Shown piece after piece: positions 36,226 through 43,809 of a stretch of 64,000 nt of DNA. How positions within the stretch are numbered: the first letter of the stretch is position 1; each line of letters opens with the position of its first letter. The notes beneath the pieces are model-generated. The model did no database searches and had not been told where the DNA came from. It worked only from the letters and a program-made list of their open reading frames with translations. Source of the DNA: an uncultured Eubacteriales bacterium. Lineage in GTDB: Bacteria > Bacillota > Clostridia > Christensenellales > QALW01. The position numbers and the translations under genes are program-made. The stretch spans positions 1-64,000 of the forward strand of contig URIR01000005.1 in assembly GCA_900547955.1 (NCBI GenBank). Reading direction: 5' to 3'.

Positions 36226-36825
36226 TTGAGCATGTATATCGAACCTTTGGCGCGAGCAGTCAACGCGCTGTCCAAGCTGCCTGGAGTGGGCGGCAAATCG
36301 GCGCTTAGACTGGCTTATCATCTTATAGATATGCCTGAAGCGGACGTAAAGGAATTATCCGAGGCAATCCTGAGTGTGAAGGAAAAGGTAAAATACTGCC
36401 AGATATGCGGAAATTTCTGCGAGGAGGACATTTGCTCCATATGTCGAGACGAGGGCAGGGATAAGAGCACCGTGTGCGTAGTGCGCGACCCGCGCGATGT
36501 TATAAGCATGGAGCGCATGCGCGATTACCGCGGAGTTTATCATGTCCTGCACGGAACCATATCTCCGATGAACGGCATAGGGCCGGAGCAATTAAAAATA
36601 AAGCAGCTTTTGGAGCGCATTTCGCAGGGGGGCATTCAAGAGGTCATTCTGGCTACTAATCCGGACGTGGAGGGAGACGCTACAGCGCTTTATCTGGCCA
36701 GGCTGCTTAAGCCTCTGGGCGTAAGGGTAACGCGCATAGCATACGGTATTCCCATCGGAGGCGAGCTGGAATATATAGACGAGGTTACTCTTTCAAGGGC
36801 GATGCAGGGGCGCCGGGATATGTAA
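36226..36825 (+). CDS. recR: Recombination mediator RecR
   Basis: 199 residues. DNA repair with RecFO. HhH-type N-terminus LSKLPGVGGKSALRLAYHL, zinc finger CQICGNFCEEDICSIC (about 58-73), Toprim domain with VVRDPRDVISME and LATNPDVEGDATALYLA, and C-terminal GIPIGGELEYIDEVTL with Walker-like residues. Start: TTG at 36226 lies 11 bases after GGGAGG; ATG at 36232 is the alternative and loses two residues. Confidence 0.95.
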   Translation: MSMYIEPLARAVNALSKLPGVGGKSALRLAYHLIDMPEADVKELSEAILSVKEKVKYCQICGNFCEEDICSICRDEGRDKSTVCVVRDPRDVISMERMRDYRGVYHVLHGTISPMNGIGPEQLKIKQLLERISQGGIQEVILATNPDVEGDATALYLARLLKPLGVRVTRIAYGIPIGGELEYIDEVTLSRAMQGRRDM

Positions 36826-36885
36826 TTTCCGGCTAGGCGTTTATACTTTTCAGCGGGTTTAATCTAATTTTAGGCGCAAATAGGG

Positions 36886-36989
36886 GGCGGCTCTTGAGCA
36901 TGCCTGCTTTTTAAAGCGGGCATGCCCCCGGCGCGCCTGCTAAGGCCCGCCGGGGCGGCGCGGAAGCGCCGTCAAGAGCCGCCTTTTTT
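36886..36989 (+). terminator. Four-way-junction terminator after recR
   Basis: Outer arms GGCGGCTCTTGA (36886-36897) and TCAAGAGCCGCC (36972-36983) followed by six T. Inside, three hairpins abut each other and the outer stem with no unpaired base: 36898-36925, 36926-36955 (CCCCGGCG/CGCCGGGG) and 36956-36971 (CGGCGC/GCGCCG). The layout matches the element at 10224-10339. The rest of 36990-37210 has no gene; it contains two imperfect copies of a TTCCGCTTCCTGACT-like stretch. Confidence 0.85.
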
Positions 36990-37213
36990 GTTCGGTCTCG
37001 GCCCGGCCAAGCTTCCGGTTCGGCCTCTGCTTCGCACTCTGTTTTGCAAGCAGGCTGTTTGGGCCGGTTGGTTCTGCCGGCGGCTTTTAGATATTGAAAT
37101 TTTCCGCTTCCTGACTTGGTTCTGTTGGCGGCTTTTTAGATATTGAGCTTTTCCGTTCCCTGACTGCGCTTTTTTATCTGTATATTTGAAGCGAAAAAAT
37201 TTACAAATATTTA

Positions 37214-37242
37214 TTGAATTTTATATGGTTGTGTGCTATACT
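37214..37242 (+). promoter_or_regulatory. Strong sigma-A promoter of the leader ORF and transporter
   Basis: TTGAAT (37214) and TATACT (37237) with an exact 17-bp spacer. Transcription should begin near 37249, giving a 218-nt leader before the GTG of the transporter gene. Confidence 0.75.
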
Positions 37243-37284
37243 CTATTATCATAATCTGTTTTTATTATGGAGGTGGTTTCTTAC

Positions 37285-37356
37285 ATGGACGACGGCCCTG
37301 ATTGTAATCACGAAAAATGCCGCAACACAGTAGTTCCGTGTAGCGTTATGCATTGA
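37285..37356 (+). CDS. Small Cys/His-rich leader peptide (23 residues)
   Basis: ATG at 37285 follows GGAGGTGG by 7-11 bases, a strong ribosome-binding site for so short a frame. The peptide begins MDDGPDCNHEKC and ends PCSVMH, with CxHxxC, a further Cys and a terminal His, a plausible metal ligand set. It lies between the promoter and a terminator-like hairpin (37361-37391) ahead of the CNNM/CorC transporter gene, the classical position of a leader peptide for attenuation. The function is inferred from position and composition only. Confidence 0.55.
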   Translation: MDDGPDCNHEKCRNTVVPCSVMH

Positions 37357-37360
37357 TTTC

Positions 37361-37410
37361 GGCCCCTTTCCGCGGGTAATGGGAAAGGGCCTGGAATCCC
37401 TTTATTTTTT
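37361..37410 (+). terminator. Attenuator-like hairpin after the leader peptide
   Basis: GGCCCCTTTCC (37361-37371) pairs with GGGAAAGGGCC (37381-37391) with one bulge, followed by TTTATTTTTT at 37401-37410. It starts five bases past the leader stop. A second pairing, ATCCC (37397) with GGGA (37411), could compete. Together with the leader ORF this looks like a transcription attenuator. Confidence 0.6.
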
Positions 37411-37466
37411 GGGAAAATGCTTTAACGCCCTTTTAAATTGGGCATACTATTTTTGGAGGAATTATT

Positions 37467-38819
37467 GTGTTGTCGTCTGTTATTCTTTTAATTGTGCTTA
37501 TTTTTATAAACGCTGCTTTTGCCAGCGCGGAAATAGCTGTCATTTCCTTAAACGAGGTCAAGCTTAAAAAGCTTGCGCCCGAAGGGGATAAGAGGGTTAA
37601 GCGTCTTAATAAGCTTACCAAGCAGCCGGCCCGCTTCCTAGCCACTATACAGGTGGCTATAACCTTAGCCAGCCTGCTGCAAAGCGCGTTTGCCGCAGAT
37701 AATTTTGCCGAGCCTATGGCAGCGGCTCTGCTGGCGGCGGGAGTCCCCATTTCTGCGGGAGTTCTGGAAACAATCTGTATTATAATTATCACTCTTATTC
37801 TTTCATATTTTTCTCTTGTTTTCGGAGAACTAGTTCCTAAGCGTATAGCCATGAAAAAAGCCGAATCCCTAGCCCTGGGCATGTCGGGCGTGCTTTACGG
37901 CGTTTCCAAGATTTGCGCTCCTCTGGTTTGGCTGCTTACCGTATCTACTAACGGAATACTGCGGCTTATGCGTATAAATCCTGAGGAGGAGGACGAAAAG
38001 GTTACTGAAGAGGAAATCCGCGGCTTGCTTTTAGAGGGCAACGAGCAGGGTACTATTCAGGCTGAGGAAAACGAGATTATTCAAAATGTTTTTGAATTTA
38101 ATGATACCGACGTGCAGGAGCTCTGCACTCATCGCCGCGAAATAGTCGCGCTGCATATGGAGGACGACGATAGTCAGTGGGCGAAAACCATATTTGAAAA
38201 CAGGCATACCTTTTATCCGGTCTGCGATAAGACTATGGACGATGTAATAGGCATATTGGATACTAGAGATTATTTCCGCATGAACGACCGAAGCCGGGAT
38301 AATTTAATAGCTCATGCTATGCAGACTCCGTTGTTTGTGCCCGAAACTATGGCGGCTAATATACTTTTCCGCAGAATGAAGGAGAGCCGTACATATTTTG
38401 CGGTGGTTGTAGACGAATACGGCGGTCTGACAGGTATAATTACGCTGCATGATATTATGGAATCCCTGGTGGGCGAATTGGATGAAATGAACGCCCCTCC
38501 AAAGCCGTCTGATATCGAGCAGCTTAAAGAGGACGAATGGAGCATACAGGGCTGCGCGCCTCTGGACGATGTGGCTGAAGCGCTCGACGTCCAGCTGCCT
38601 GTGGATATATATGATACCTTCAGCGGTTATATCTGCGGCATGATAGACCGGGTGCCCAATGACGGGGAGCGCTTTAAATGCGAAAGCGAGGAGCTTATTA
38701 TTGAAGTCAGGGAAGTGGAAAACCATACTATAGGCCAAACGGTTGTAAAACGTAAGGCTAAAGAGCCGGCTGAGGAGGAAAATATAAGGCCTAAGCGAAA
38801 AGCGCTTGAGCAGGAATGA
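37467..38819 (+). CDS. CNNM/CBS/CorC-type transporter (hemolysin family)
   Basis: 450 residues. Three to four N-terminal membrane segments make the CNNM domain (VILLIVLIFINAAFASAEIA and a ALLAAGVPISAGVLETICII region), then two CBS domains (about 200-330) that bind adenosine nucleotides, and a CorC_HlyC domain at the C-terminus. Family members move or extrude magnesium or cobalt; older names (TlyC, hemolysin) are misleading. GTG start with TTTTGGAGG at a good distance. Regulated probably by the upstream leader. Confidence 0.9.
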   Translation: MLSSVILLIVLIFINAAFASAEIAVISLNEVKLKKLAPEGDKRVKRLNKLTKQPARFLATIQVAITLASLLQSAFAADNFAEPMAAALLAAGVPISAGVLETICIIIITLILSYFSLVFGELVPKRIAMKKAESLALGMSGVLYGVSKICAPLVWLLTVSTNGILRLMRINPEEEDEKVTEEEIRGLLLEGNEQGTIQAEENEIIQNVFEFNDTDVQELCTHRREIVALHMEDDDSQWAKTIFENRHTFYPVCDKTMDDVIGILDTRDYFRMNDRSRDNLIAHAMQTPLFVPETMAANILFRRMKESRTYFAVVVDEYGGLTGIITLHDIMESLVGELDEMNAPPKPSDIEQLKEDEWSIQGCAPLDDVAEALDVQLPVDIYDTFSGYICGMIDRVPNDGERFKCESEELIIEVREVENHTIGQTVVKRKAKEPAEEENIRPKRKALEQE

Positions 38820-38982
38820 AATCTGCAATATACAGCATGCCGCGAAAATTAGATAAAGCAGGCGTTTTAAAGAATTGCGGCAGGCGAAAGATTTTCAGGG
38901 GCGCGGCGCTATTAAAGGATGAGCTTTGGTAAGACGGTATCAGAATAAAGCCGGTTTAATTTAAAAAACAGTATTATTGCAG

Positions 38983-39025
38983 AAACAGGGTGCGCTGCGG
39001 GTATAGGCGGCGCTTCCTGTTTTTT
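38983..39025 (+). terminator. Terminator after the transporter gene
   Basis: AAACAGG (38983) pairs with CCTGTTT (39016-39022), with an inner GCGC/GCGC stem, followed by six T. The remainder of the gap 38820-39281 shows only the copA promoter. Confidence 0.7.
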
Positions 39026-39236
39026 CTGTCTTGCCATGCGTCAGAGCATATTTTTTCGCAGGATAGATATAAAAATCATGGCTTGTCTAAGAATATCCGT
39101 GCTGTTTAAGCTGTTTTTGCTTGACGTAGCATTGCGGATGGGGTTAAAATATAAGCGGTTAGTCTGGGATAACTGAATTTTCTATGAAAGAAACAGACTA
39201 GTTTTAGACTGAAAAACAGCACAGCGCAAAAATGTG

Positions 39237-39264
39237 TTGTAAACTTTGGAAAATTAATTATAAT
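39237..39264 (+). promoter_or_regulatory. Promoter of copA
   Basis: TTGTAA and TATAAT with a 16-bp spacer, 18 bases before the start. No CsoR or CopY gene is adjacent; a dyad TAGTCT ... AGACTA at 39161-39209 upstream could be an operator. Confidence 0.55.
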
Positions 39265-39281
39265 AAATTCAGGTAGGTGAT

Positions 39282-41888
39282 ATGGTGAAGACAGAAAAAT
39301 ATAATGTTACCGGAATGACCTGTGCGGCCTGTCAGGCCAACGTAACACGCTGCGTTAAAAAGCTGGAGGGCGTAGAGGACGTAAACGTCAGTTTGCTGGC
39401 TAACAGTATGACTGTTTTATATGACGAGAGCAGGCTGAAGCCTGAAAATATAATAAATGCCGTCCAGGCCGCGGGTTACAATGCGTCCAATATGGAAAAG
39501 GAGCTTAAGAAGGCTGAGGGCTTTAAAGGAGAATGGCTTTCAAGGAAGGAGCGCGCCGAATCAGAGCGCCAGGGAATGAAAAAACGGCTGCTGTATTCGG
39601 TTATTCTGCTTGTGCCTCTGATGTATATAGCTATGGGCGATATGCTCTCGCTGCCTGTTCCGTCCATATTAACCGGAACGCAGAACGCGCTGATTTCGGC
39701 TTTGGCTCAATTGATTTTAACCGTACCTATAATTTTTATCAATAGACGTTTTTATCAATTTGGCTTTAAAGCGCTTTTTCACGGCGCTCCCAATATGGAC
39801 TCGCTGGTGGCTATAGGCTCGGGCGCGTCCCTTATCTACGGGCTTTTTGCCATGTTCCGCATGGCTTATGGCTTTGGACGCGGGGACATGGCTGTGGTGC
39901 ATGAGTATGCGCATGCGTTGTATTTTGAATCGGCTGCCATGATTTTAACGCTGGTGACGGTAGGCAAGTATCTTGAAGCCAGAAGCAAATCCAAGACCTC
40001 CCAGGCTCTGGATAAGCTTATGGATCTTGCGCCTAAAACGGCGGTTATTATTAAAGACGGCGTGGAAATTGAGGTGCCTGCCGAGCAGGTTGCGGCGGGG
40101 GATATAGTTGTAGTACGCCCGGGCGGGGGAATACCTGTGGATGGAATTGTCGTTCAGGGGCGCGGCTATGTGGACCAGGCTGCAATAACAGGCGAGAGCA
40201 TACCTGTGGAAAAAAATCCGGGAGATTCGGTTATCTCAGCTACAATAAATAAAAACGGAACATTTCAATTCAAAGCTTCAAAGGTGGGCGAGGATACGAC
40301 GCTTTCTCAAATTATCCGTCTTGTGGACGAGGCAAGCAATTCAAAGGCTCCAATAGCGCGTTTGGCCGATAAGGTGAGCGGCGTGTTTGTGCCCGTTGTT
40401 ATTGCTATTGCTGCTGTAACGGCCGTTATATGGCTTATTGCGGGTGAGAATTTTGAGTTTGCGCTTTCCAACGCGATTTCAGTGCTGGTAATTTCCTGCC
40501 CGTGCGCGCTTGGCCTGGCTACCCCTGTGGCTATTATGGTAGGTACGGGTAAAGCCGCGGAAATGGGCATTTTAATAAAGTCGGCGGAAAGTCTGGAAAA
40601 TTTGCATAATATTGATACTATAGTTTTGGATAAAACGGGTACTATAACCTCAGGCAGTCCGGCAGTTACCGACATAATACCGCTGGGCGGGATTACGCGC
40701 GAAAAGCTTTTAATTACGGCTGCTTCGGCTGAAAGAGGAAGCGAGCATCCTTTAGCTCAGGCAATTGTGGAAAAGGCCGGGCAGGAGGGACTGTCTCTTT
40801 TGGCGGCTGAGAGCTTTGAGGCGGTTTCAGGCCGCGGAATAACGGCTTATATAGATGGAAAGAAAATTTTGGCCGGCAATGCCGCCTTTATGGAGGAGAA
40901 CGGATTATTTGACGGCGGGGATTCTCTTGCGGCGCTTGAAAAGGCCCGTGCTTTGGCTCAGGAGGGAAAAACTCCTCTTATATTTTCCTGCGGCGGCGAG
41001 CTCTTAGGAATAATCGCCGTGGCGGACACTATACGCGAATCCAGCAGAACGGCTATAAAGCGGTTTGCGCAGATGGGCCTAAGAGTAGTTATGCTTACGG
41101 GGGATAATAGGATAACTGCCGAGGCCATTAGAAAGGAACTGAATATTTCCGAGGCGATAACCGACGTGCTGCCTACTCAAAAGGAGGCGCATATCCGGGC
41201 GCTTCAGGAGCAGGGGCATAAAGTTGCTATGGTAGGAGACGGTATTAACGACGCTCCCGCTCTTACTCGAAGCGATGTGGGCATAGCTATAGGCGCGGGA
41301 ACGGATATTGCTATTGAGTCGGCTGACGTGGTGCTTATGAAGGATTCGCTTGAAGACGTAGCTTCGGCTGTGCAGCTAAGCAGGGCGGTAGTGCGCAATA
41401 TTCATATGAATCTGTTTTGGGCGTTCTTTTATAATATTCTGGGTATTCCTCTGGCGGCGGGCGCGCTTTTCCCCGCCTTTGGGCTGCGGCTTAGTCCTAT
41501 GATAGGCTCGGCGGCAATGAGCCTGAGCTCGGTGTGCGTTGTAGCCAATGCCCTGAGACTGCGCTTTTTTAAGGATAAAGGCCGTACTGCGGCTGTAAAG
41601 GAGAATGAAAGCGCTATTCCGGAACAGGAGCAAATAACCGCTGAACAGGCGGATAAAAAGGGAGATATGACTATGAAAAAAATAATTAAGGTAGACGGAA
41701 TGATGTGCGCTCATTGCCAGGAGCATGTGCGCAAGGCGTTAGCGGCAGTTGACGGCGTGCAGTCGGTTGAGGTCAGCCTGGAGGATAAGCAGGCGGTCGT
41801 TGTTTTAAATAAGGAAGTGCCCGACTCCGCTTTAAATGAAGCGGTGACTGAGGCGGGATATACTCCTGTTGGCTGTATAAACGCTTAG
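39282..41888 (+). CDS. copA: Copper-exporting P1B ATPase with C-terminal CopZ-like domain
   Basis: 868 residues. N-terminal metal-binding domain with GMTCAACQANV (Cys14, Cys17), membrane helices, phosphatase loop TGES (about 304), the metal site CPCALGLATP, phosphorylated Asp in DKTGTIT and GDGINDAPA. After the last helix pair and a charged linker (about 770-796), a second heavy-metal domain begins MKKIIKVDGMMCAHCQEH (798-815) and runs to the end. Its length and start look just like a free CopZ chaperone, and a ribosome-binding site lies before Met798. Exports Cu(I) from the cytoplasm. GTAGGTGAT precedes the GTG/ATG start; ATG at 39282 would be used with GTG-rich context. Confidence 0.93.
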   Translation: MVKTEKYNVTGMTCAACQANVTRCVKKLEGVEDVNVSLLANSMTVLYDESRLKPENIINAVQAAGYNASNMEKELKKAEGFKGEWLSRKERAESERQGMKKRLLYSVILLVPLMYIAMGDMLSLPVPSILTGTQNALISALAQLILTVPIIFINRRFYQFGFKALFHGAPNMDSLVAIGSGASLIYGLFAMFRMAYGFGRGDMAVVHEYAHALYFESAAMILTLVTVGKYLEARSKSKTSQALDKLMDLAPKTAVIIKDGVEIEVPAEQVAAGDIVVVRPGGGIPVDGIVVQGRGYVDQAAITGESIPVEKNPGDSVISATINKNGTFQFKASKVGEDTTLSQIIRLVDEASNSKAPIARLADKVSGVFVPVVIAIAAVTAVIWLIAGENFEFALSNAISVLVISCPCALGLATPVAIMVGTGKAAEMGILIKSAESLENLHNIDTIVLDKTGTITSGSPAVTDIIPLGGITREKLLITAASAERGSEHPLAQAIVEKAGQEGLSLLAAESFEAVSGRGITAYIDGKKILAGNAAFMEENGLFDGGDSLAALEKARALAQEGKTPLIFSCGGELLGIIAVADTIRESSRTAIKRFAQMGLRVVMLTGDNRITAEAIRKELNISEAITDVLPTQKEAHIRALQEQGHKVAMVGDGINDAPALTRSDVGIAIGAGTDIAIESADVVLMKDSLEDVASAVQLSRAVVRNIHMNLFWAFFYNILGIPLAAGALFPAFGLRLSPMIGSAAMSLSSVCVVANALRLRFFKDKGRTAAVKENESAIPEQEQITAEQADKKGDMTMKKIIKVDGMMCAHCQEHVRKALAAVDGVQSVEVSLEDKQAVVVLNKEVPDSALNEAVTEAGYTPVGCINA
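41660..41675 (+). promoter_or_regulatory. Internal ribosome-binding site and start for a CopZ-like protein
   Basis: Inside copA, AAAAAGGGAG is followed eight bases later by ATG at 41673. From there 71 residues to the copA stop make a full CopZ-sized heavy-metal protein. The site is in frame with copA, so both the fused and free form could be made. Confidence 0.5.
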
Positions 41889-41941
41889 AGAATGTAAAAG
41901 CCTGCTTTGGCCAAGACGGCATAAGCAAATATGGGCGTGAA

Positions 41942-41979
41942 AACGGCGCGGCTCCTCTTAGAAGCCGCGCCGTTTTTTT
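41942..41979 (+). terminator. Terminator of copA
   Basis: AACGGCGCGGCT and AGCCGCGCCGTT form a perfect 12-bp stem followed by seven T, 54 bases after the copA stop. Confidence 0.9.
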
Positions 41980-42063
41980 ATGCTGTAAAAGGCGTTATGG
42001 GATTTGTAGTTTGCTCTAAATTCGCGGTTTCAATGAAAATCATGCTTTTCGGGTAAAATAATA

Positions 42064-42332
42064 TAGACAATATAATTAAAGCTCAATGCGTTTTTAAAGG
42101 AAATATCCGGCGCATCTGCTTTGCCGGGCAGTTTTCCGGTTTATACAGTATGCGTTAAGCTGCGCATATTTAACGCGGCGCAGCGGTATTTATGGCAAAA
42201 GTTCAGCAAGCCGAAAATTGTATTTTTAGCTTTGCCGGGCGGCGGAAAACGGAAATATCAGGATTATTTGCTTAATAACTGCGCGGCAAATAGCTTTGCT
42301 GACCTCGCATTGTATTCTGATTATATTATCTA
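42064..42332. mobile_element. Family B palindromic element, copy 3 (269 bp, diverged)
   Basis: Begins TAGACAATATAATTAAAGCT and ends GATTATATTATCTA, close to the ends of the family B copies at 46944 and 50155. The interior is diverged and carries no gene. It ends six bases before the family A-like element at 42338. Confidence 0.65.
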
Positions 42333-42337
42333 ATAAG

Positions 42338-42500
42338 TACCCTAAATTGACAAGGGCATATACGGTCAGGACGGGGCTGTTTGAGTGTCCTGCTGTGTTG
42401 CTTTTCACTCCGTGTACTGAAAGCACACCCATTGACGATGACGCAGAAAATGCCGAAACCAGGCCGCTGGAGGCGTGTATCCCCTTGTCAATTTAGGGTA
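42338..42500. mobile_element. Family A-like element (163 bp)
   Basis: Perfect 19-bp inverted ends: TACCCTAAATTGACAAGGG at 42338 and its complement ending at 42500, bounded by TA. The end sequence resembles the family A ends (TACCCTCAGTTTACAAGG) but the interior is different. It stops 17 bases before the recombinase start and covers the expected promoter area of that gene. Confidence 0.7.
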
Positions 42501-42516
42501 TCCGGAGGTAAATATT

Positions 42517-43362
42517 TTGGAAGAAAGAATTCTAACAGAAAAAATTATTGAGGAGTTTTCCGAATATCTTAAAAGTGAAGAAAAGAGCAAAAATACCGTA
42601 GAAAAATATCTGCGCGACGCGCGCGCATTCGCATTATATCAAAATGGCGCGGCCGTAACTAAGGAGACGGTTATAGCTTACAAAGGCAGGCTGCTTTCCC
42701 AAAACTATGCCGCGAGGAGCGTTAATTCCATGCTGGCTTCCCTAAACAGCCTGTTTTTGTTTTTAAATTGGCTTGACTGCCGTGTTAAATTCATTAAATT
42801 TCAGCGGCAGATATACTGTCCGGAGGAAAGGGAATTGACAAAAGCGGAATATATGCGTCTAGTGAATGCTGCCAAAGGAAAAGGCAATGAACGACTTAAT
42901 CTGCTGATTCAAACCATTTGCGGAACGGGTATCCGTGTCAGCGAGCTACAATATATAACTGTGGAAGCGGCTGAATGCGGCAAGGCGGTTGTTTCATTAA
43001 AGGGAAAAACACGCACGGTATTTATTATTAAGGAATTGCGACAGAAGCTGCTTCGTTATATAAAGTCGCAGAAAATTCGCGCAGGCGCAATATTTATTAC
43101 TCGAAGCGGCAAACCTATGAGCCGCACTAATATCTGGCGGGAAATGAAAGGCCTTTGCAAGCAGGCGGGGGTAAATCCGGAGAAGGTGTTTCCGCATAAT
43201 CTGCGTCATTTATTTGCCCGTACCTTTTACGGCATTCAAAAGGATATAGCAAAGCTTGCCGATATACTGGGTCATAGCAGCATCAATACTACTCGCGTTT
43301 ATATTATCGCTACCGGCGACGAACACCGAAAGCAATTGGAAAATATGCGGCTTATAATATAA
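42517..43362 (+). CDS. Tyrosine recombinase next to an invertible region
   Basis: 281 residues. N-terminal SAM-like domain (ILTEKIIEEFSEYLKSEEKS, NTVEKYLRDARAF), then the catalytic domain with GTGIRVSELQYITVE (catalytic Arg), Lys in VSLKGKTRTV, HNLRHLFARTFY (His-x-x-Arg) and LGHSSINTTRVYI (His and nucleophile Tyr). All five catalytic residues are present. TTG start with GGAGG eight bases before. A short Xer-type invertase or integrase. No phage or plasmid gene is near, and the DNA downstream holds inverted repeats with the dyad core expected of its target sites. The likely role is to invert the segment at 43374-43678 and control the surface protein. Confidence 0.85.
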   Translation: MEERILTEKIIEEFSEYLKSEEKSKNTVEKYLRDARAFALYQNGAAVTKETVIAYKGRLLSQNYAARSVNSMLASLNSLFLFLNWLDCRVKFIKFQRQIYCPEERELTKAEYMRLVNAAKGKGNERLNLLIQTICGTGIRVSELQYITVEAAECGKAVVSLKGKTRTVFIIKELRQKLLRYIKSQKIRAGAIFITRSGKPMSRTNIWREMKGLCKQAGVNPEKVFPHNLRHLFARTFYGIQKDIAKLADILGHSSINTTRVYIIATGDEHRKQLENMRLII

Positions 43363-43373
43363 GAACCGTCCCA

Positions 43374-43408
43374 ATAGACGGTTATAACATAATCCGCATT
43401 ATGTTGTA
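43374..43408 (+). repeat. Left inverted repeat of the predicted switch (site S1)
   Basis: 35 bp matching the reverse complement of 43644-43678 at 34 positions. The core at 43386-43405 is AACATAAT-CCGC-ATTATGTT, two recombinase-arm-like halves around an asymmetric centre. An AACCGTC/GACGGTT hairpin (43364-43383) overlaps its outer side. Confidence 0.8.
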
Positions 43409-43466
43409 TATTCTTGGCCATTTGCTCCAAACAACACAACAATACATAATAAAGAATATCATAAAT

Positions 43467-43496
43467 AAGATAATATTGCAAGCCTTTTAAAGTCAA
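43467..43496 (-). promoter_or_regulatory. Promoter inside the predicted invertible segment
   Basis: On the minus strand TTGACT (43491-43496) with TTATCT or TATCTT at 17-18 bp. It points to the left, toward the recombinase gene, in this orientation. Confidence 0.55.
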
Positions 43497-43600
43497 AATA
43501 CAAAATTTGCATGATTACTGCTTATTTAACACAGCACTAATAAGCCTTTTCAAAGCTGAAAATGAAAAGGTTTGATTTATCATATCCATTTTGGCTTGCC

Positions 43601-43632
43601 AGCGCTCGCGGTTTAGCTGCGAGCGCTTTTTT
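43601..43632 (+). terminator. Terminator inside the predicted invertible segment
   Basis: AGCGCTCGC pairs with GCGAGCGCT, followed by TTTTTT on the plus strand only. Confidence 0.8.
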
Positions 43633-43643
43633 ACAACTGATTG

Positions 43644-43678
43644 TACAACATAATGCGGATTATGTTATAACCGCCTAT
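43644..43678 (+). repeat. Right inverted repeat of the predicted switch (site S2)
   Basis: Reverse complement of S1 with one mismatch; core AACATAATGCGGATTATGTT at 43647-43666. Confidence 0.8.
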
Positions 43679-43692
43679 CTGAGCGGTTTTTA
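43669..43692 (+). terminator. Hairpin overlapping the right repeat
   Basis: AACCGC (inside the repeat) pairs with GCGGTT (outside it), followed by TTTTATA. After S1-S2 inversion the stem would still form with a G-U pair; inversion between S1 and S3 would move it upstream of the promoter. Confidence 0.6.
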
Positions 43693-43740
43693 TATTATCA
43701 GCTGTATATTTTTTAACTGCCTCCGATATTAGCTGCCTGC

Positions 43741-43760
43741 AACATAATGCGGATTATGTT
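43741..43760 (+). repeat. Third copy of the recombination-site core (S3)
   Basis: AACATAATGCGGATTATGTT is identical to the S2 core and in the same orientation, 50 bases before the surface-protein start. S1-S3 exchange would invert; S2-S3 exchange would delete about 94 bp. Confidence 0.75.
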
Positions 43761-43809
43761 GTGCATGGGCCGGAAGGTAAAAGTCTGAGAAATTTAGGAG
43801 GAATTAAGA

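Larger units (their letters stand above)
43409..43643. other. Predicted invertible segment
   Basis: 235 bp between two 35-bp inverted repeats. It holds a minus-strand promoter (43467-43496) and a plus-strand terminator (43601-43632). In the orientation given, the promoter points away from the surface-protein gene and the terminator blocks read-through toward it. Inversion would turn the promoter toward the gene. Confidence 0.65.

Noticed and set aside
37467..38819. Hemolysin toxin
   Set aside because: The domains are CNNM, CBS and CorC, which belong to ion transport; the hemolysin name is historical.
42517..43362. The recombinase as a prophage or integron integrase
   Set aside because: There are no phage genes, no gene-cassette sites and no tRNA attachment site nearby, while paired inverted repeats lie directly downstream.
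43374..43760. A CRISPR array
   Set aside because: Three dyad copies occur in two orientations at irregular spacing, with no cas gene; they fit recombinase sites. No CRISPR array was seen anywhere in the window.
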